DNA of 64,000 nt from Armillaria gallica (lineage: Eukaryota; Basidiomycota; Agaricomycetes; Agaricales; Physalacriaceae). Within the stretch, counting starts at the first letter, position 1; every line of letters begins with the position of its first letter. Where the stretch lies: NCBI GenBank assembly GCA_037576215.1, contig JBANDB010000003.1, positions 992,001-1,056,000 on the forward strand. The letters run 5' to 3'. Shown here piece by piece: positions 48,485 to 61,044 of the stretch. The notes under the pieces are model-generated. The model was not told where the DNA came from. It worked only from the letters and a program-made list of their open reading frames with translations, and did no database searches. The translations under genes and the position numbers were made by a program.

Positions 48485-49671
48485 GTAGTCTCCCATTTTG
48501 ATGACTTGTTGAGCATCACCCTAGACTTATCTGATTGTCATATTGGTTTCAATATCTTACTGGACTGACAAGTTTCAATGTCAGTTTCTAGCTGCACCAT
48601 CCCATCCCAGACCTTGCAATACCACAGGACATTGATCAACTTGCTTGTTGAAACCTAGCAATGGATTGATGAGCCTTGTCACCATTTACACTTAGTTTAG
48701 GATTTGTCAATACTCCATCCCTTGGGAATGAGTATGTGGCTCTCCCTTTGTTGATGCTGCAGTGATCTACTATCGCATTACTTTGTACTATATCCACCAC
48801 TGTCATGTACCATATCATAGTAATATAATCAGTGTTATTCATGTTTTGAATATGTAATTGAGCCAGTTGTCGAGGCATAGAAGGCTGGTACTATACTTAG
48901 AATCTGTACACTCCATTACAATCACCTGTAAGTGTCCTGGAAGGACCAAAATCCTGTGCAATGGCTACCAGCAGAAGTGTCAGGTACAAGCTGTTACATT
49001 TGATTGCCACGATTACATGGTCCTTTCAGTGTTCTTACAAGCAACTTATCACAAAGTTGAGTTAAGTTATAAAGGAGTACAAGAACACAGATGAAAGCAG
49101 GTACTTCTATTCCACTTACACATGATTGTGTCACTGAGAAGGACCTAATATTCAATTTTGATGATTGCATAGAGGTTGTAACTAATGCGCATTTTTCGTG
49201 GTGACACAGTGACAAGCCTCAAGCAAGACACATCGCAGGGCTATTATTATCATTATCGTGTTGAAGCGTTGCCTGATATATCTACATGGGAACGAACTGC
49301 CTAAGCCATATTGAAGTATGATTGGCTGATGCGTATGTATGTGCTATGTACAAATCGGGACATAGCCTCTCCACAGGCACCGAACATGAGCCTCCACGAT
49401 CATGATCTGACTCATTAGTATTTGCCGTGCCCGGCATCCTATTATGTAACCGCCGCGAACGGCATTGTTACGGCAATCGCAAAATCACTTCTTTTCTCCA
49501 TAGCGGCCACCCGAAATGACCGCCAGTTTATCAATCTACAACCCAGTTCGCGAACTAAGTCATCCGCTCGGATGCAGTTACATGGTAAGAGTTCAAGGAC
49601 TAATTTAAAGAAGCGCGCCATTTCTGACAGCCATCCCCAGGAAAGTCGGACAAGTCCTCTCACAGTAAATC
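48485..49671. other. right edge of the CpG-poor block and P450 upstream region
   Basis: No gene recognised. CpG frequency rises abruptly near 49190, marking the change back to host-gene sequence. Confidence 0.45.
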
Positions 49672-51799
49672 ATGCCTTTCTACATCATCACGCTTCTGCT
49701 CTTCGGTATTGTCCTGGTCCTCTGGAGACAAAAGTCTCGGTACAACGCAAAGTCTCGAGGACTGCCTTTGCCTCCCGGTCCTCCTGGACTACCTTATCTC
49801 GGGAATTTGCTCAATATTCCAACCCATAAGCCGTGGATCAAATTTACGCAATGGAAAACACAATTTGGTCCGTACCGTTTCCAAGATCCACCTTGCCTAA
49901 AACTCATGATCTTCTAGGCGACGTACTTTATATGAAGGCCTTGGGACGTGGAATTCTTGTGCTCAATACTATGGACGCCGTCATTGACCTATTGAATGAT
50001 AAAGCCAACAGTTATTCCGATAGGCCTACTTTTGTCATGGTTGGTGATATGATGGGTCTGGACAACGTACGTGATGAACCTTAGTAGTAATGGTTGGTTG
50101 ACCATGCTTCTCTCGTAGAGCGTGCCGATGCTACCTTATGGGCCGACCTTTAAACGGCACAGGAAATTGTGTCACATGTCGCTGAACGCAGAGTCAGTAA
50201 AACAGTATCACAGCATTCAAGAAGACGCCACCGCGATGTATCTCAGCAGTATTCTTGATACCCCCACATCGTTTATCAAACAACTGAGGCTGTGAGCGCC
50301 CATTATGTTCTTAGTTGGCATCGGTCCTGATGGTGTGGTATAACGGTAGGACTGCGGGTCGTATTATTATGTCCGTAACATATGGAATTTCAGTTCAGAC
50401 GCCAGAGGATACTGTAGGCTCCTTCTGTTGGGAGAAACCTCTCACCTAGCTGATGATACGCAAAATCCAGTACATCACCGAAGCCGAAGCTACGATGGAA
50501 ATGATTGGAAAGTCGATGGTACCGGGAGCTCATGTTGTGGACTTTGTACCCGCACGTAAGAGGGTTATCCTCCCTTGCTCACATCTGAAACTGAATCGCA
50601 TTTGTTTAGTACGATACATCCCTTCTTGGGTTCCGTTCAACATAATTCCCAGTATGGCTGAATACGGGCGCAATTTAATCTGGACCATGGTCAGCCGCCC
50701 TTTTGAGCATGTCAAGTGCGACATGGCAAGCGGTACTGCTCGACCATCGTTTACTCGCAACTGCCTCGAAAAGTTTGACGAAACAAAGATTTCCGGTTTA
50801 TCAACAGCCGAACAAGACCATTTGGTGCTCTGGGCGGCAGGTGCAATGTACGGTGGTAAGCTTTCTTCTCTTTTTTGAGTCAACGTCTAGTAATATACAT
50901 CACTTAAGCTGGCGGAGAAAGCGTAAGACGCAATGCCTTAAAAACCACATTCCCCTCTGAATGTTTGTTAGACTTATGCTTCAATACTTTCGTTTATCGT
51001 GGCCATGGCTCTGTACCCTGATGTCCAAAGGAAAATCCAGCGGGAAATCGATTCCGTTGTTGGTACCGGCTGCTTGCCTACAGTTAAGGATCGCGCCAAG
51101 ATGCCTTATGTTGAAGCGACCATGAAAGAAGTGCTTCGCTGGAAGCCGATTCTTCCCTTAGGTCTCCCTCGAAAAACAAACAAGGCGGACTACTACAAAG
51201 GTGAGTGCTTTCTTTAGTCATACTACCGGTAGCTTACAGGAAATAAGGCTATTATATTCCCGAAGGTACGATTGTACTGCCGAACGTTTGGTGTGTTTTG
51301 TATTGATGGGATGAATTGCGCGCTCCTGAACCAAGACCAGGGCCATCTCGATCGATGACAAGAGTGGTATACCATCTGCTGAGTTTGCTCCGGAACGACA
51401 CATCAAAGAATGTGTCAGCAATATCGCCATTGATCCTGCTACCTACGCTTTCGGCTTTGGACGACGGTGAGAGTAATACAACTGCGATGTTGACGTCTCC
51501 TTATGATCGTTTCAGGGTGTGTCCCGGTCGTCATCTTGGTGAGAACAACCTCTTCCTGCTCATTTCAGGAATAATGGCTACAGTCAAAATTGAAAAGCCA
51601 AGAGATCCACGCGGTCGAGAGCTCCCTTTTGACCCAAGTTATACGTCTGGCACTATAACGTACGTTTTCTATCTTCAAACCAAGCTCTCACGACTGACAA
51701 ATGACCAGATGTCCCGAGCAATACGAAGTGGTATTCAGTTGCAGGTCACCAGAAATTGCTACCGCTGTGAAAGAGAAAGTAAGCCAGATAGTCTCATAA
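49672..51799 (+). CDS. Cytochrome P450 monooxygenase
   Basis: Starting at MPFYIITLLLFGIVLVLW (N-terminal membrane anchor), the protein has the hinge LPLPPGPPGLPYLGNL, then through several short introns GDVLYMKALGRGILVLN, SDRPTFVMVGDMMGLDN, SVPMLPYGPTFKRHRK, YITEAEATMEMIGKS, YIPSWVPFNI and HLVLWAAGAMYGG. The I-helix AGGES/TYASILSF is split by an intron. The K-helix reads KEVLRW (ExxR), and PAEFAPERH is the PERF-like region. The heme loop FGFGRR/VCPGRHLG is split by an intron and has its Cys. The end CPEQYEVVFSC..SQIVS stops at 51799. It would oxidise small molecules at the ER membrane. The stretch 51295-51375, between VLPNVW and PSAEFAPERH, does not splice cleanly and may hold a frame break, so activity is uncertain. 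Confidence 0.88.
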
Positions 51800-53243
51800 G
51801 TTCCAGTATGTAAATATGTCAGAAACGTCAAGTGTATTTCCTTCCATTTGCTATCACATTGACGTTTCCTCCAAATTTTGGGATGGATGACGAAAGGGTG
51901 TGGAATTGTAAGAATAAATAACGGAGGTTTCGATGAACTACCACATCGTGACGCTCTCACCTACTCGTGACGATAGATAGATAGATAACCGGACAAGGTC
52001 CCAAAAAGGAACGCCGGGGTTTTGTGCCGCCACTAAACTTGCCACAGACTACAACACCCCATGCCGCTGTGATACCCTCAGTTGCCAGTCAAGGACGTCT
52101 CACGGATTTAAAGTGTTATAGGGACAAGGAAACCACATCAAAAAAACACCAATAACCGGCGATGCATTTCGCAATAACACGCCACATCCATCACACGTAC
52201 TCTCGTCGCGTTCACATGTCTCCTTCGGACGCAGCAGTCTAAAGACTGAGCGGCAGTGTATATACCGGGACGCTACGGAATATTTCGAATACATGATGAA
52301 CAAATTGTGCACGTAGAGGCTCGGCGGCAGGTAACTGAAAACTGAAGCAAGCAAGCCAGTCGGCCATTAATCAACCTGAAGAGCAAAATCCCATGAGAAT
52401 AAAAACACACGATGTTCAAGCTACGGACGAAATTCAGTGTGAAGAATGTGAACATGTCACGGCAGAAGCATAGAACAGACGAAACAGAGACAACGCGACA
52501 CAACGGTAACACACAAAGAACCTGCTGGGGCCGCCAGGACACGAGGAGTCCAATAGGGTAACAAATCCCTCGTACCAGCGTCTAGGCCCGTAACAGGAAG
52601 GGCGCCCTTCAGTTTGACTGAAGCATTGCGCCAAAAAAATCATGGTGTGTCTACGAGAACGAGTATCAACGAATTGGTGGCCAGACGCCATTCAGTTTGG
52701 CTGAAGCAATGCGCCAGTGTCTATGAGAATGGGAAGAAGTGGCGGGACGCTAAGTCGCCCTTCAGTGAAGCTTACAGCTATTTATTGGTAATATCTGGAA
52801 GTCGAAATTTGAGCGAGGCAGTCGTGTCCGGCGAGTTTTCGATAGCATGTAGAACATTTCGAGAGTGATATACTCGGTAGAACTGACCGAGTCACACAAA
52901 ATGCTCGGCTAGATGCCACAAGTGGACATACGGCAACTACGGTACTCACGATTGCGAACCGCGTGTAGCTGACTGCTGCTTTCCTAGTTCCGTTAAATCA
53001 CTATTGAGATTTTCGGGGCTATAAGAAATCCATTGCCTTAGAGGGTGGCGGCACCGTCGCTACGTCTTTCAGACACATGACGTGGAACATTTGATCCAGA
53101 GCAGGGACATTTTAAATGTTATATACACATTGCTATTGTAGTACAGGAGTTCAAATCGGGCGGCGTGCTTAGCGTCGCGGTGGCTTCGTTTGGTACATGA
53201 AAGATTGTTCTATGAGATACGCGGGCGGTGCAGACTGAAAGCG
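51800..53243. other. intergenic, holds small hairpin repeats
   Basis: No gene recognised. Two 32-base hairpin units lie at 52602-52633 and 52685-52716. Confidence 0.45.
52602..52716. repeat. Duplicated small hairpin unit
   Basis: The units at 52602-52633 and 52685-52716 are near-identical. Each folds on itself: GGCGC with GCGCC outside and CTTCAGT with ACTGAAG inside. A partial third unit, CCCTTCAGTGAAGC, lies near 52757. Confidence 0.65.
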
Positions 53244-53244
53244 A

Positions 53245-53876
53245 ATGACTTACGGTCCCTCCAAATACTTGATTTCCTCACCAGTTAACAACTTGCCTGT
53301 TATCAGGCCTCGTTGAGCCTCTCCACCTGTGAAGGAAGGATATCAGCAACTGAAGACAACTGAGGTAAAAGAACTGACCGAGTTGACTCCAACGACCGGA
53401 CTAGAGACCTTGGTACGAGACCATGCCAGCGTCACCTGGCTCATCTTCCAAGAATGCTTTTCTGCAAGTTCAGTGACACGCTCGATGATCTTGACGTTAC
53501 TGTCCGTCACCGGCATTTCAAAGATAGTGCTTTTAGCGTACTTGATACGAGCCGTCTCGGTACCGAGGGGACGGGCAAGATTCTCATCCATCAGGGGCGA
53601 GTAAGTCAGGATACCGATACCCATGTACTTGCAGTACGGAAAGTGCTCCAACTCCTGTTTGACGAAATCAGTATAGCAATAAGGAAAATGAATGCGTGTG
53701 CACTGACTTCAGTACGGAAAAACAAGGAATGCTCTACCTGCACACAGGTGAACTGGGTTCAGCCATTGAGCTGCGTCACATTGTTCATCTCGATAAACTG
53801 CCAGGCTCTGATATTGGACGCTCCGATGTAGCGCACCTTTCCGGAACGGACGAGGTCGTTGAGGGTGCAGTGCGAA
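53245..53876 (-). pseudogene. Aldo/keto reductase, C-terminal exons with disabling changes
   Basis: The exon from 53876 reads DLVRSGKVRYIGASNIRAWQ and EMNNVTQLNG, then TGA where the family has Trp, then TQFTCVQVEHSLFFRTE. A GTCAGT intron follows, then EHFPYCKYMGIGILTYSPL, STIFEMPVTDSNVKIIERV and WKMSQVTLAW..SPVVGVNS. Another GTCAGT..CACAG intron leads to VERLNEA, one base is missing, and LITGKLLTGEEIKYLEGP follows. These are the C-terminal half of an AKR barrel, the NADPH-binding side. The catalytic Asp/Tyr/Lys exons were not found upstream. One stop and one frameshift suggest a recently dead gene, as CpG content is still normal. Confidence 0.78.
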
Positions 53877-55111
53877 CTGTATATATGTAAGTGACCTGGC
53901 TGTATTCCTTGGATTAAGCGCCTCCCTAGTACCACAGGATTGTAGCATGGGCAGGAATGGGTGTACCTGTGGAGACGAGAAGGGGAGACTGCACTTGGTG
54001 CTGGTGCTGATGCTTCTTCCCTGTCAAAAGGTTAGTTTATATACGACTATTTAAGAGCAAGAATTGAGCACCTCGCACCGAGAGTACCCCCTGTCCAAGA
54101 AGATGTACCAGAAAGACCGTGTCTGTTCTTAACGAATCGGAGGAGCGGAACATGTGTTGTAGAGCTTTGGGATCCGCAGCCCATCAGGATATCTTTCTAT
54201 GCGCGAAGGTCGGGACATTGTACCAACAAATTGCAGCGACTATGTACAGCGAAACATCGACTTGTCCACCGCACCTGTGGAACCAGTCCGATTCCAAGTC
54301 TTCTGAGGTTTTCTGGTGCTGGCACATCCACTCATGACTTTGTGACAGCGTATACCGCAACGCGGAACAAAGTTCGTGTCACTATCTGATAGAAAAGATG
54401 GGCTCGGTGGTCCCTGGATTCGCATCGACGTGCGGGGTCACAAGCAGACAACTGCAAGAGTAGGAGACATGGCGGATGACGGTTATGAGGGAGGGCAGCC
54501 TATTTCTCATGGGTTCCATCTTGCCGAGGTGATGGTATCGTAAGAGTTGGGACGACGGCCCTGATCCGGGTCTCGTGCGTCCTCTATCACAAAAGTCGAA
54601 TGTATATCGTGTTCCCGGTGGCGCTTGGCTTGTCTTGGTGACACCCAGGCAGGACAGTTGGACTAGCTTAGTCGGGCACGGTATAATCTTGGAAAATGTC
54701 GTACTAGTGCATTGATAGAGCATAGTCGAGCTGGACAAACAGGTTATGTACGTGCGGTCAAAAAGGCTAGGGCAAGTGAGGCACAGGCTTACCTTTTCCT
54801 GCTAGCGTACCCAGATTTAAGCACCAGTGTTAAGCAGGTCTACATTTCGCTATAAAAAAGCCCAGGTACGTCGAGTTAATCCGAGCGCTGGTTCATTGCA
54901 TCAAGGATCGTGAAGAGACGTGTCGGAGTTAGCCGAAAGATTGAGCACTTCACCACATTATTTTTTTTTCTGTTACTCATCACTCATACCGACTTTGTCG
55001 TTTATTAGCTTTATGGATATTGAGTATTCTGTGGCATCTATATATTTATATGCGCTCGATACAAGTAAATATATTCGTGCTGTGGGCCCGCGACTCAAGT
55101 CCGAATCACCT
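53877..55111. other. no gene recognised
   Basis: It may hold further reductase exons, but none could be read. CpG content is normal. Confidence 0.35.
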
Positions 55112-55783
55112 TCAGTGTATTGACTTCGATAATATTTCCATTTGGTACGATAAACCCATATGAAGGGGGAGATAGAGGTCAAGCAGATGTCTTATGGTAG
55201 CGTTTCCTATCGCGAAAAAAATCAGCAAATAGCTCCATGATGCAAGATTCATCCTCACAGGGTCGACATAGCGCTCCGAAGAGAAGTTCGACGTCCGAAC
55301 CCACGAGGGAGGCGCAGCAACACCTGCAGCCTCTATAAATCTTTCCACCACCTCTTTCTTCACCATTTTATTCATGCTAGACGGGCTTTGATTGGTGGCG
55401 AAGTAGAGAACGAGATTCGGTTTGGACTTGATGTTGACGGCCTTGATGGAGAGACGGTAAATGAGGCGATGTTCACGAAGGATAAGGTGTATACAACAGT
55501 ATATTTCGCCAATCTCATCTCCACAATCCAGGCGGTTCTGGGAGCCAGAAACGAAGAAGTTCTCGTCAAGTGGCCAGCCCCAGAGCGTCAAGGGAAACCC
55601 CTTGGGTTTGGTACGTGGTTTACGGGTAGCGCAGGCCTTACGAGGTACTTTAGTTTGGGGGGAAGTTGGTTTGGGAAAGTTGCAGGGAAAAGACGTATTG
55701 GGTGCCTTTGGCGTGGCCAAACACTCCGTGTCTGATGCTTCCAAGCCGAGAACAGATATCCTGGGGGTTAATTCAGTTTCCAT
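55112..55783 (-). CDS. Hypothetical single-exon frame, doubtful
   Basis: An uninterrupted 223-codon frame from METELTPRISVLGLEAS to SYQMEILSKSIH. It is rich in Pro and basic residues in the first third and has one hydrophobic run, SYLLIFFAIGNATI, near residue 185. The opposite strand is also partly open here (55388-55735), so coding is not certain. No family is recognised. Confidence 0.3.
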   Translation of the reverse strand: METELTPRISVLGLEASDTECLATPKAPNTSFPCNFPKPTSPQTKVPRKACATRKPRTKPKGFPLTLWGWPLDENFFVSGSQNRLDCGDEIGEIYCCIHLILREHRLIYRLSIKAVNIKSKPNLVLYFATNQSPSSMNKMVKKEVVERFIEAAGVAAPPSWVRTSNFSSERYVDPVRMNLASWSYLLIFFAIGNATIRHLLDLYLPLHMGLSYQMEILSKSIH

Positions 55784-58700
55784 TACCTACAGTTTAAATC
55801 AGCCTTATACAGAGTATATGAGGACCTCGGCACGCACTGTTCAGCGAAGATTGAACTTTGAAGGTTGCCGCAACTGCCGGCTGCCGACTAAGAGCGAGAC
55901 GGCGGAATCAATACTGGTAAAGTTCTGTTGGCTTATCTGCGCAAACGTTAAGATCATGATGAATTCAGGTAATATAACGGCGTACTGTGTGCTCTTGCCT
56001 GGAGGCCGTCTTCCCGGTGATGCTCTCATCCTTCTATACGCAGCGCTTGCCGATGCTCACGACAACCCAACGTGTCTCAGAACGGGGCCGAAATGATCAG
56101 TCCGGTACAATGTCCGAACCCAACCTGTCCGGGTTGGAGAATTATGTTTGGGTGGATGTGAGAGATTCTCTATGTCTTATATGCACTGTATGTTCGATAG
56201 CAAGGTCAAGAACGTAGGTTTTTTGAGAAAGGGCACCCGTCCTGTTTGGTTGCCGAGTACCCGAGGAGGGAACCTCACAGCCACAATCTTTTTCGCTGGT
56301 CCTTCCAGGTGGAAGTAATAGTTTTATGATTGGCTCCAAAGATTGAGCAGTTGCGTGTAATAGCAATACTTAGATGTGCGCCGTAAAGTGTTTCAAGGTT
56401 GATTTTCCATGCTTGAGAGTATTTCGGAATAGTGTTCTTTTTAGCAAAAAATAACAAAATACAGATGTCTGAGTGTCTACGTGCATTTCCAGAAGTTTCT
56501 GTCATACTGGCAATTCAGTCTGATGATGCGGCACTAGGACCCTGCCTATGAAGATGTAATGAAGATGACCGTAATGTGTCACAGCCATCTGCGAAGATCT
56601 TCCCGGCTGAAGATGTGGCATAACATGTCACAAGCCGTGAAGATAAGGTCGAAATTGTACAGTATATTGGGGAATATTATTCTTATTGCATTTTCTCTGA
56701 ACTTGCGCAGGCGAATATTTTTGGAACGGACATTGAGGGTTATAAAATTGCTTGCCTGTCTTCGACTCTTCGTGCTCTTGGTCCGTTAACGCAAGTTTCT
56801 GTGCTTATCCAGCGTATCTTGGTACGTGTTGGCATGGCTTACCCCAGTGGGAAGCTAATTTTTTTATTGTGTCAAATTCATCTCCTCAGCAGACCGGACA
56901 GGTCTGCGCCTTCTTGTAGAAGTTATACGCCTGTTATGAACCCATGTAATTCTTCATTCAAAAATGTGTACTTTGTACCTCAGGATAACAGATGGGAAAC
57001 AAAACAAGACATTCTTCACAGGTGGTCAAGATGGGTTCCAGAGGATACTTAGTCCGCCGTATTAAAAGACATATATTAACTAGTCTATCGTTTAACGCGG
57101 GGGGGTTGCCGTTCAAGGGCGTTATGACAAAGCCTTATATAATTTGATGGCCTTGCGTCGGCACCGCGCCAAATCGATTAAGGTTTTGAGCTTACCGGCG
57201 GCAAGTTTGGCATGCCGAATTCAAGCCGGCTAGCGCGTTTCGACAGAAAATACTGCTTGCTTCGCTTTCCCTCCATAATTGTTCAATTTGACATTACCAT
57301 ACACTTTGGACATTATATATATTAGTTTACTACGCGTCCCAAGACCCTGTAATACAGGATTTATTCATTGCCGGAATCCCATCAGATTTGTAATAACTGA
57401 GTTGAACGGTAGATAGCCTATTTAAGCAACAGACTCCATACACTCACTACAACCTCACCCCCACCGTAGTCGTGTATGATGCGTCTGTCTACGAGAGACT
57501 ATATATTAACCATGTGTGTACGGAGGGCACCTCAAGGTTTCTGGGTTTCTGGGAAGAATCGGGGACCCGGTGCGTGCACCGCTACGATTATGTAAAAGGG
57601 TCGACATCTCTTCTACTATGATAGTTGGACCCATGGGTCTGTTTGGGTTACATGCTGCGCGCCTCCAGCATGCCAGAAAAACGGATCTGACACTGTAGGA
57701 TTTAGCTCTGTGTTTCGTACCAGGATATACAGACTCGGAGCCCAGCAACGACTAGGACTCAGGAGGTATTCTATAGTTTCAAGCTTCGAGCTAAGTTCCA
57801 TAGGAGAAGCCTGGAAGCCTTTCCCTTTGTGCGTGATTCCAGTATTCATCCGGGGCTCTCGTTTCACCATGCTTTAGTAGTGCCTAAATGTCGGCCTCTT
57901 ACCATCTTCAACACAGCTGGCGACTACGTATCAGACGACACCCCAAGAGCACAAAGCTTGAAGTTGGAACAGTGACCATGAAGACGTGACCGGCGACAGG
58001 TCCAGGTCAGTTTTTGAGCTTCGTATCAACTTGGTTTGTGCTCTAACCAACTATCGGATCTAGTATACCTAGAAAATAACTTGCACGGATTTCGATTTCG
58101 TACGATTGTTTTGTAGAGCTGGAACCTCTGGTGCGTTCTATGCTCCATGCCTCTTGGCTGACCCTGACACTCTTCAAATTCTAGTGCGAACGCTGCTGAT
58201 AAGAGTCATCTCCACAACCGTTGTCCTCCGATTCTTCCTCCTCCGGTTTCCCGTTACCCTCGGCATCGCTTGTTCGCAGAAATCTGTACCGGCTCGTACT
58301 ATATTCCCCCAGCAATACTTGCCGATTACGAAGCGGACCTGTCCTTTCGCACCTCACTGCCGCTTCGTGTCCCTGTACACCGGGCTTAGCTACTCAAGAT
58401 GGCACCGTAAAAGTCTATGCGATGAAAGGTATGCGGTGACTACCAAGGAGCTGGCTATACGTCGGTGGAATACGTGCCTGCTAAAAATCATTGCGCACTG
58501 GGTGATCCGAGTATTCGAAAGCGAAGCGTCATTGTTTGCAGGATGGATCGGCCCCAGCGTTTGCCGTGACAAAATCTCAATCTTTTGGGAAATTCTGTGA
58601 GTTTCCTTTGCCGTTTCTTGGGTCCTTGGATTTCTCATCCCCTGTAGCTTCCGCTTTCTTTACAGCCTTGCTTGTTCATCAGAAACGATACCAGGTTCGT

Positions 58701-59407
58701 TCTAGCGATACGGGTCGTGCTTGTCAAAGAACACTGCCTATTTTGAGAAACAGTACTGATCATCTCCTCTTTGTTTTTAGATATACGGCGATGCACTAGA
58801 GTATCAGTATACTGGCAGCGGAATCCGCATTTGCCTTATAGGTGAGCCTTGAGATTAAATCAATGACAGTTCTTGGGTCCTGATTTATCTCTGCAGGATA
58901 TATATACCTACCCCGGTCAGAAAGTTTTGTTTGTCATCATGCACTGGCCCCTCACGTAACCGTACGAGATGTCATGGACACACGGCTACTCAACTGGATC
59001 GTAACTCGCGGTCTGGCAAGTGGGCGGTAAACCCATCTTTACATCCTTAGAAAGGCAATGTGCTCTGATGATATCATCCTCGATGCTGACTCACGTATAA
59101 CACAGTAGTAACTATTCAAATGTTACCTATTCGATGGAGCCGTTCCCTCACTATCCGGGCGTCGTCATGATAGTATCGAATATTCGTGGATTGTGCATAC
59201 GGGTCGGCAATATCAAGGATAGAACGTAGTCCTCAGACTCTCCGGTGTATCACTACAGCACGTTCGTCCTTCCGTCTCGCTGAAGCATCGTGCCTGACAG
59301 TTTCAACGCACAGTGACCTCACAGCAGGGTCCCGATTTCATGGTCAAGGAAAGGCACAAGAAAGCTGCCAAGATCAAGGGGTTGGCGGACCGTTGTTCCG
59401 GCATATC
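55784..59407. other. no gene recognised with confidence
   Basis: Possible spliced plus-strand coding lies between 58100 and 58620 (open runs with a GTATGC donor near 58429), but no domain could be named. Nothing else is defensible. Confidence 0.35.
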
Positions 59408-60160
59408 GGGTCGGTCGGTCGGTCGATCTCGCGAGGCCTAAAATATTTTTTGGACCCCAACTTCTCCTACTGAAAAATATCACTGTTTCTACCTTGTATC
59501 TCGTTATTATGACCTAGAATAAGAAATGTTTTGTCTATTCACCATTTTCAAACAAGGAACGGCAAGAAATATATCAAATTGAGTGAACAATGACCCGCAG
59601 ACTCGGACCGTCAACGAATAACAAGCAGAAGGCAAGCGAGGTCACTAGATCTCTCCTCCGTTGAAGTCCCGTTTGTTGAAGAGCAGGAAACGCGGCGTGG
59701 GCGTAAGCGTAAGACCCGGACCTGGGATGACCTCAGGGTGTGTATATGCGGAATAGCTATTGAAGATCAGGCAAGCAGAGAAATTATTATATGCAGGAAC
59801 AAGGGATGCGAGACAAAGCTTGTAAGCTCCAGCTCACTGAAAGACCAACTGAAGCTTACCGTTATTTGCAGTATCACATTGACTGTGTAGGACTTGAAAG
59901 GCGGATTGGTAATTGGATGTGTAGGGCTTGTAAGATAGAGAAGCACGGCCGTTAGACCAGAGAGTGATATGAAGTGGAATAGTATTGAGAAATGAAACGC
60001 GATGACAACTCGATCTGCTTGCGATTGGCTTGCGATGTGGGGAGACTGGGGAAATTGAAATCGCACGATACGGGATCACATGATATATCCTATTGTAGAA
60101 GGTCTTTCTCACGGGGGTCGGTCGGTCGACTGGCTGAGGGATAAAATATTTTTTGGACCC
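59408..60160. repeat. Direct-repeat pair of about 50 bp, 700 bp apart
   Basis: Copies at 59408-59458 and 60113-60160 share GGGTCGGTCGGTCG at the start and TAAAATATTTTTTGGACCC at the end, with a variable middle. Both lie in the same direction. Each copy also has complementary ends (GGGTC / GGACCC). They may be two separate insertions of a very small element or the ends of a 700 bp unit. Confidence 0.55.
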
Positions 60161-60520
60161 GATATGATGTATTTAAAATGCGCAAACCCCTTGGCCAAGA
60201 TCTAGGCTGAAGAAGAGAATTCGCATGTCGCGTCCTCATTTCGGGTATCCGTAGTACGGCATTTCATGGAGGGTTCTCCATCAATATCAGTGCCTGCAAT
60301 TCGGATACGGTGCCAAGCACACCTCAAAAAACCAGCGATTGAGAGGGGGTGGCGAATTTTCTGCGAACACCGGGCATTCCGGATGGACGAGTTACACGAC
60401 AATCCTGGATAGCAGCGCATAGATAAATAGTCTTGTGCGATGCTGGATTCAATTGGTGTGTCCTGATTCCTTGTTTCCGTGCTAATACTTACCTTTCATT
60501 AGTGTAGTTGATGCACCTTA

Positions 60521-60754
60521 CTGGGCGGCGCGCAGTCTCCACACGATAGCTTTCGGTTATACCCTCAAGCGTTTCTTGTTCGTTCTGAACGTTTCTCCGA
60601 TGGTAGGATCATCCATGCAGCCGATATCTTCAAGAAACACGATAAACTGCGTGCCGAGATACGGTCATACTGGCACGAGCGGGCCAAGATGAGATTCAGT
60701 ATTGAAGATTACAACTCCATTGTACCGTGTCGATTGGCTGGATGCGCTGAAGGT
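60521..60754 (+). CDS. Exon-like segment of an unknown gene
   Basis: About 75 codons stay open, from AQSPHDSFRLYPQAF through HDKLRAEIRSYWHERAKMRF to VPCRLAGCAE, ending at a GTACGT donor. Composition and the donor look genuine; neighbouring exons were not found and no domain is recognised. Confidence 0.35.
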
Positions 60755-61044
60755 ACGTTTCAACAATTTCTATCTCGAGCTGATGTACTAATGCGCTTCC
60801 TTGCAGGAGATGTTGTGCTTTAATCCTATAGCACACGACAACATTGAGTAGCGGCCAAGATGGCGTCCTCCCACTAAGCTGCACATGTCCAATGTTCGCT
60901 ATCTGTCGTATCGAGGCCACACAGCCGTCACTTCAAATATTAACTAGCTCTGTATATCTTTTAAGGGCAATTTAATTTCTCGTCGTAAGCAATATAAACT
61001 AAATATGAACAGAGTCCAGAGATGTGTTGTATATACGTCTATTA

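Noticed and set aside
55388..56096. Plus-strand open frames opposite and downstream of the 223-codon frame
   Set aside because: No motif, no convincing splice sites; at most one of the strands can be coding and neither is proven.
60521..60754. HMG-box domain
   Set aside because: YWHERAKM only loosely recalls an HMG helix; the rest of the domain pattern is missing.
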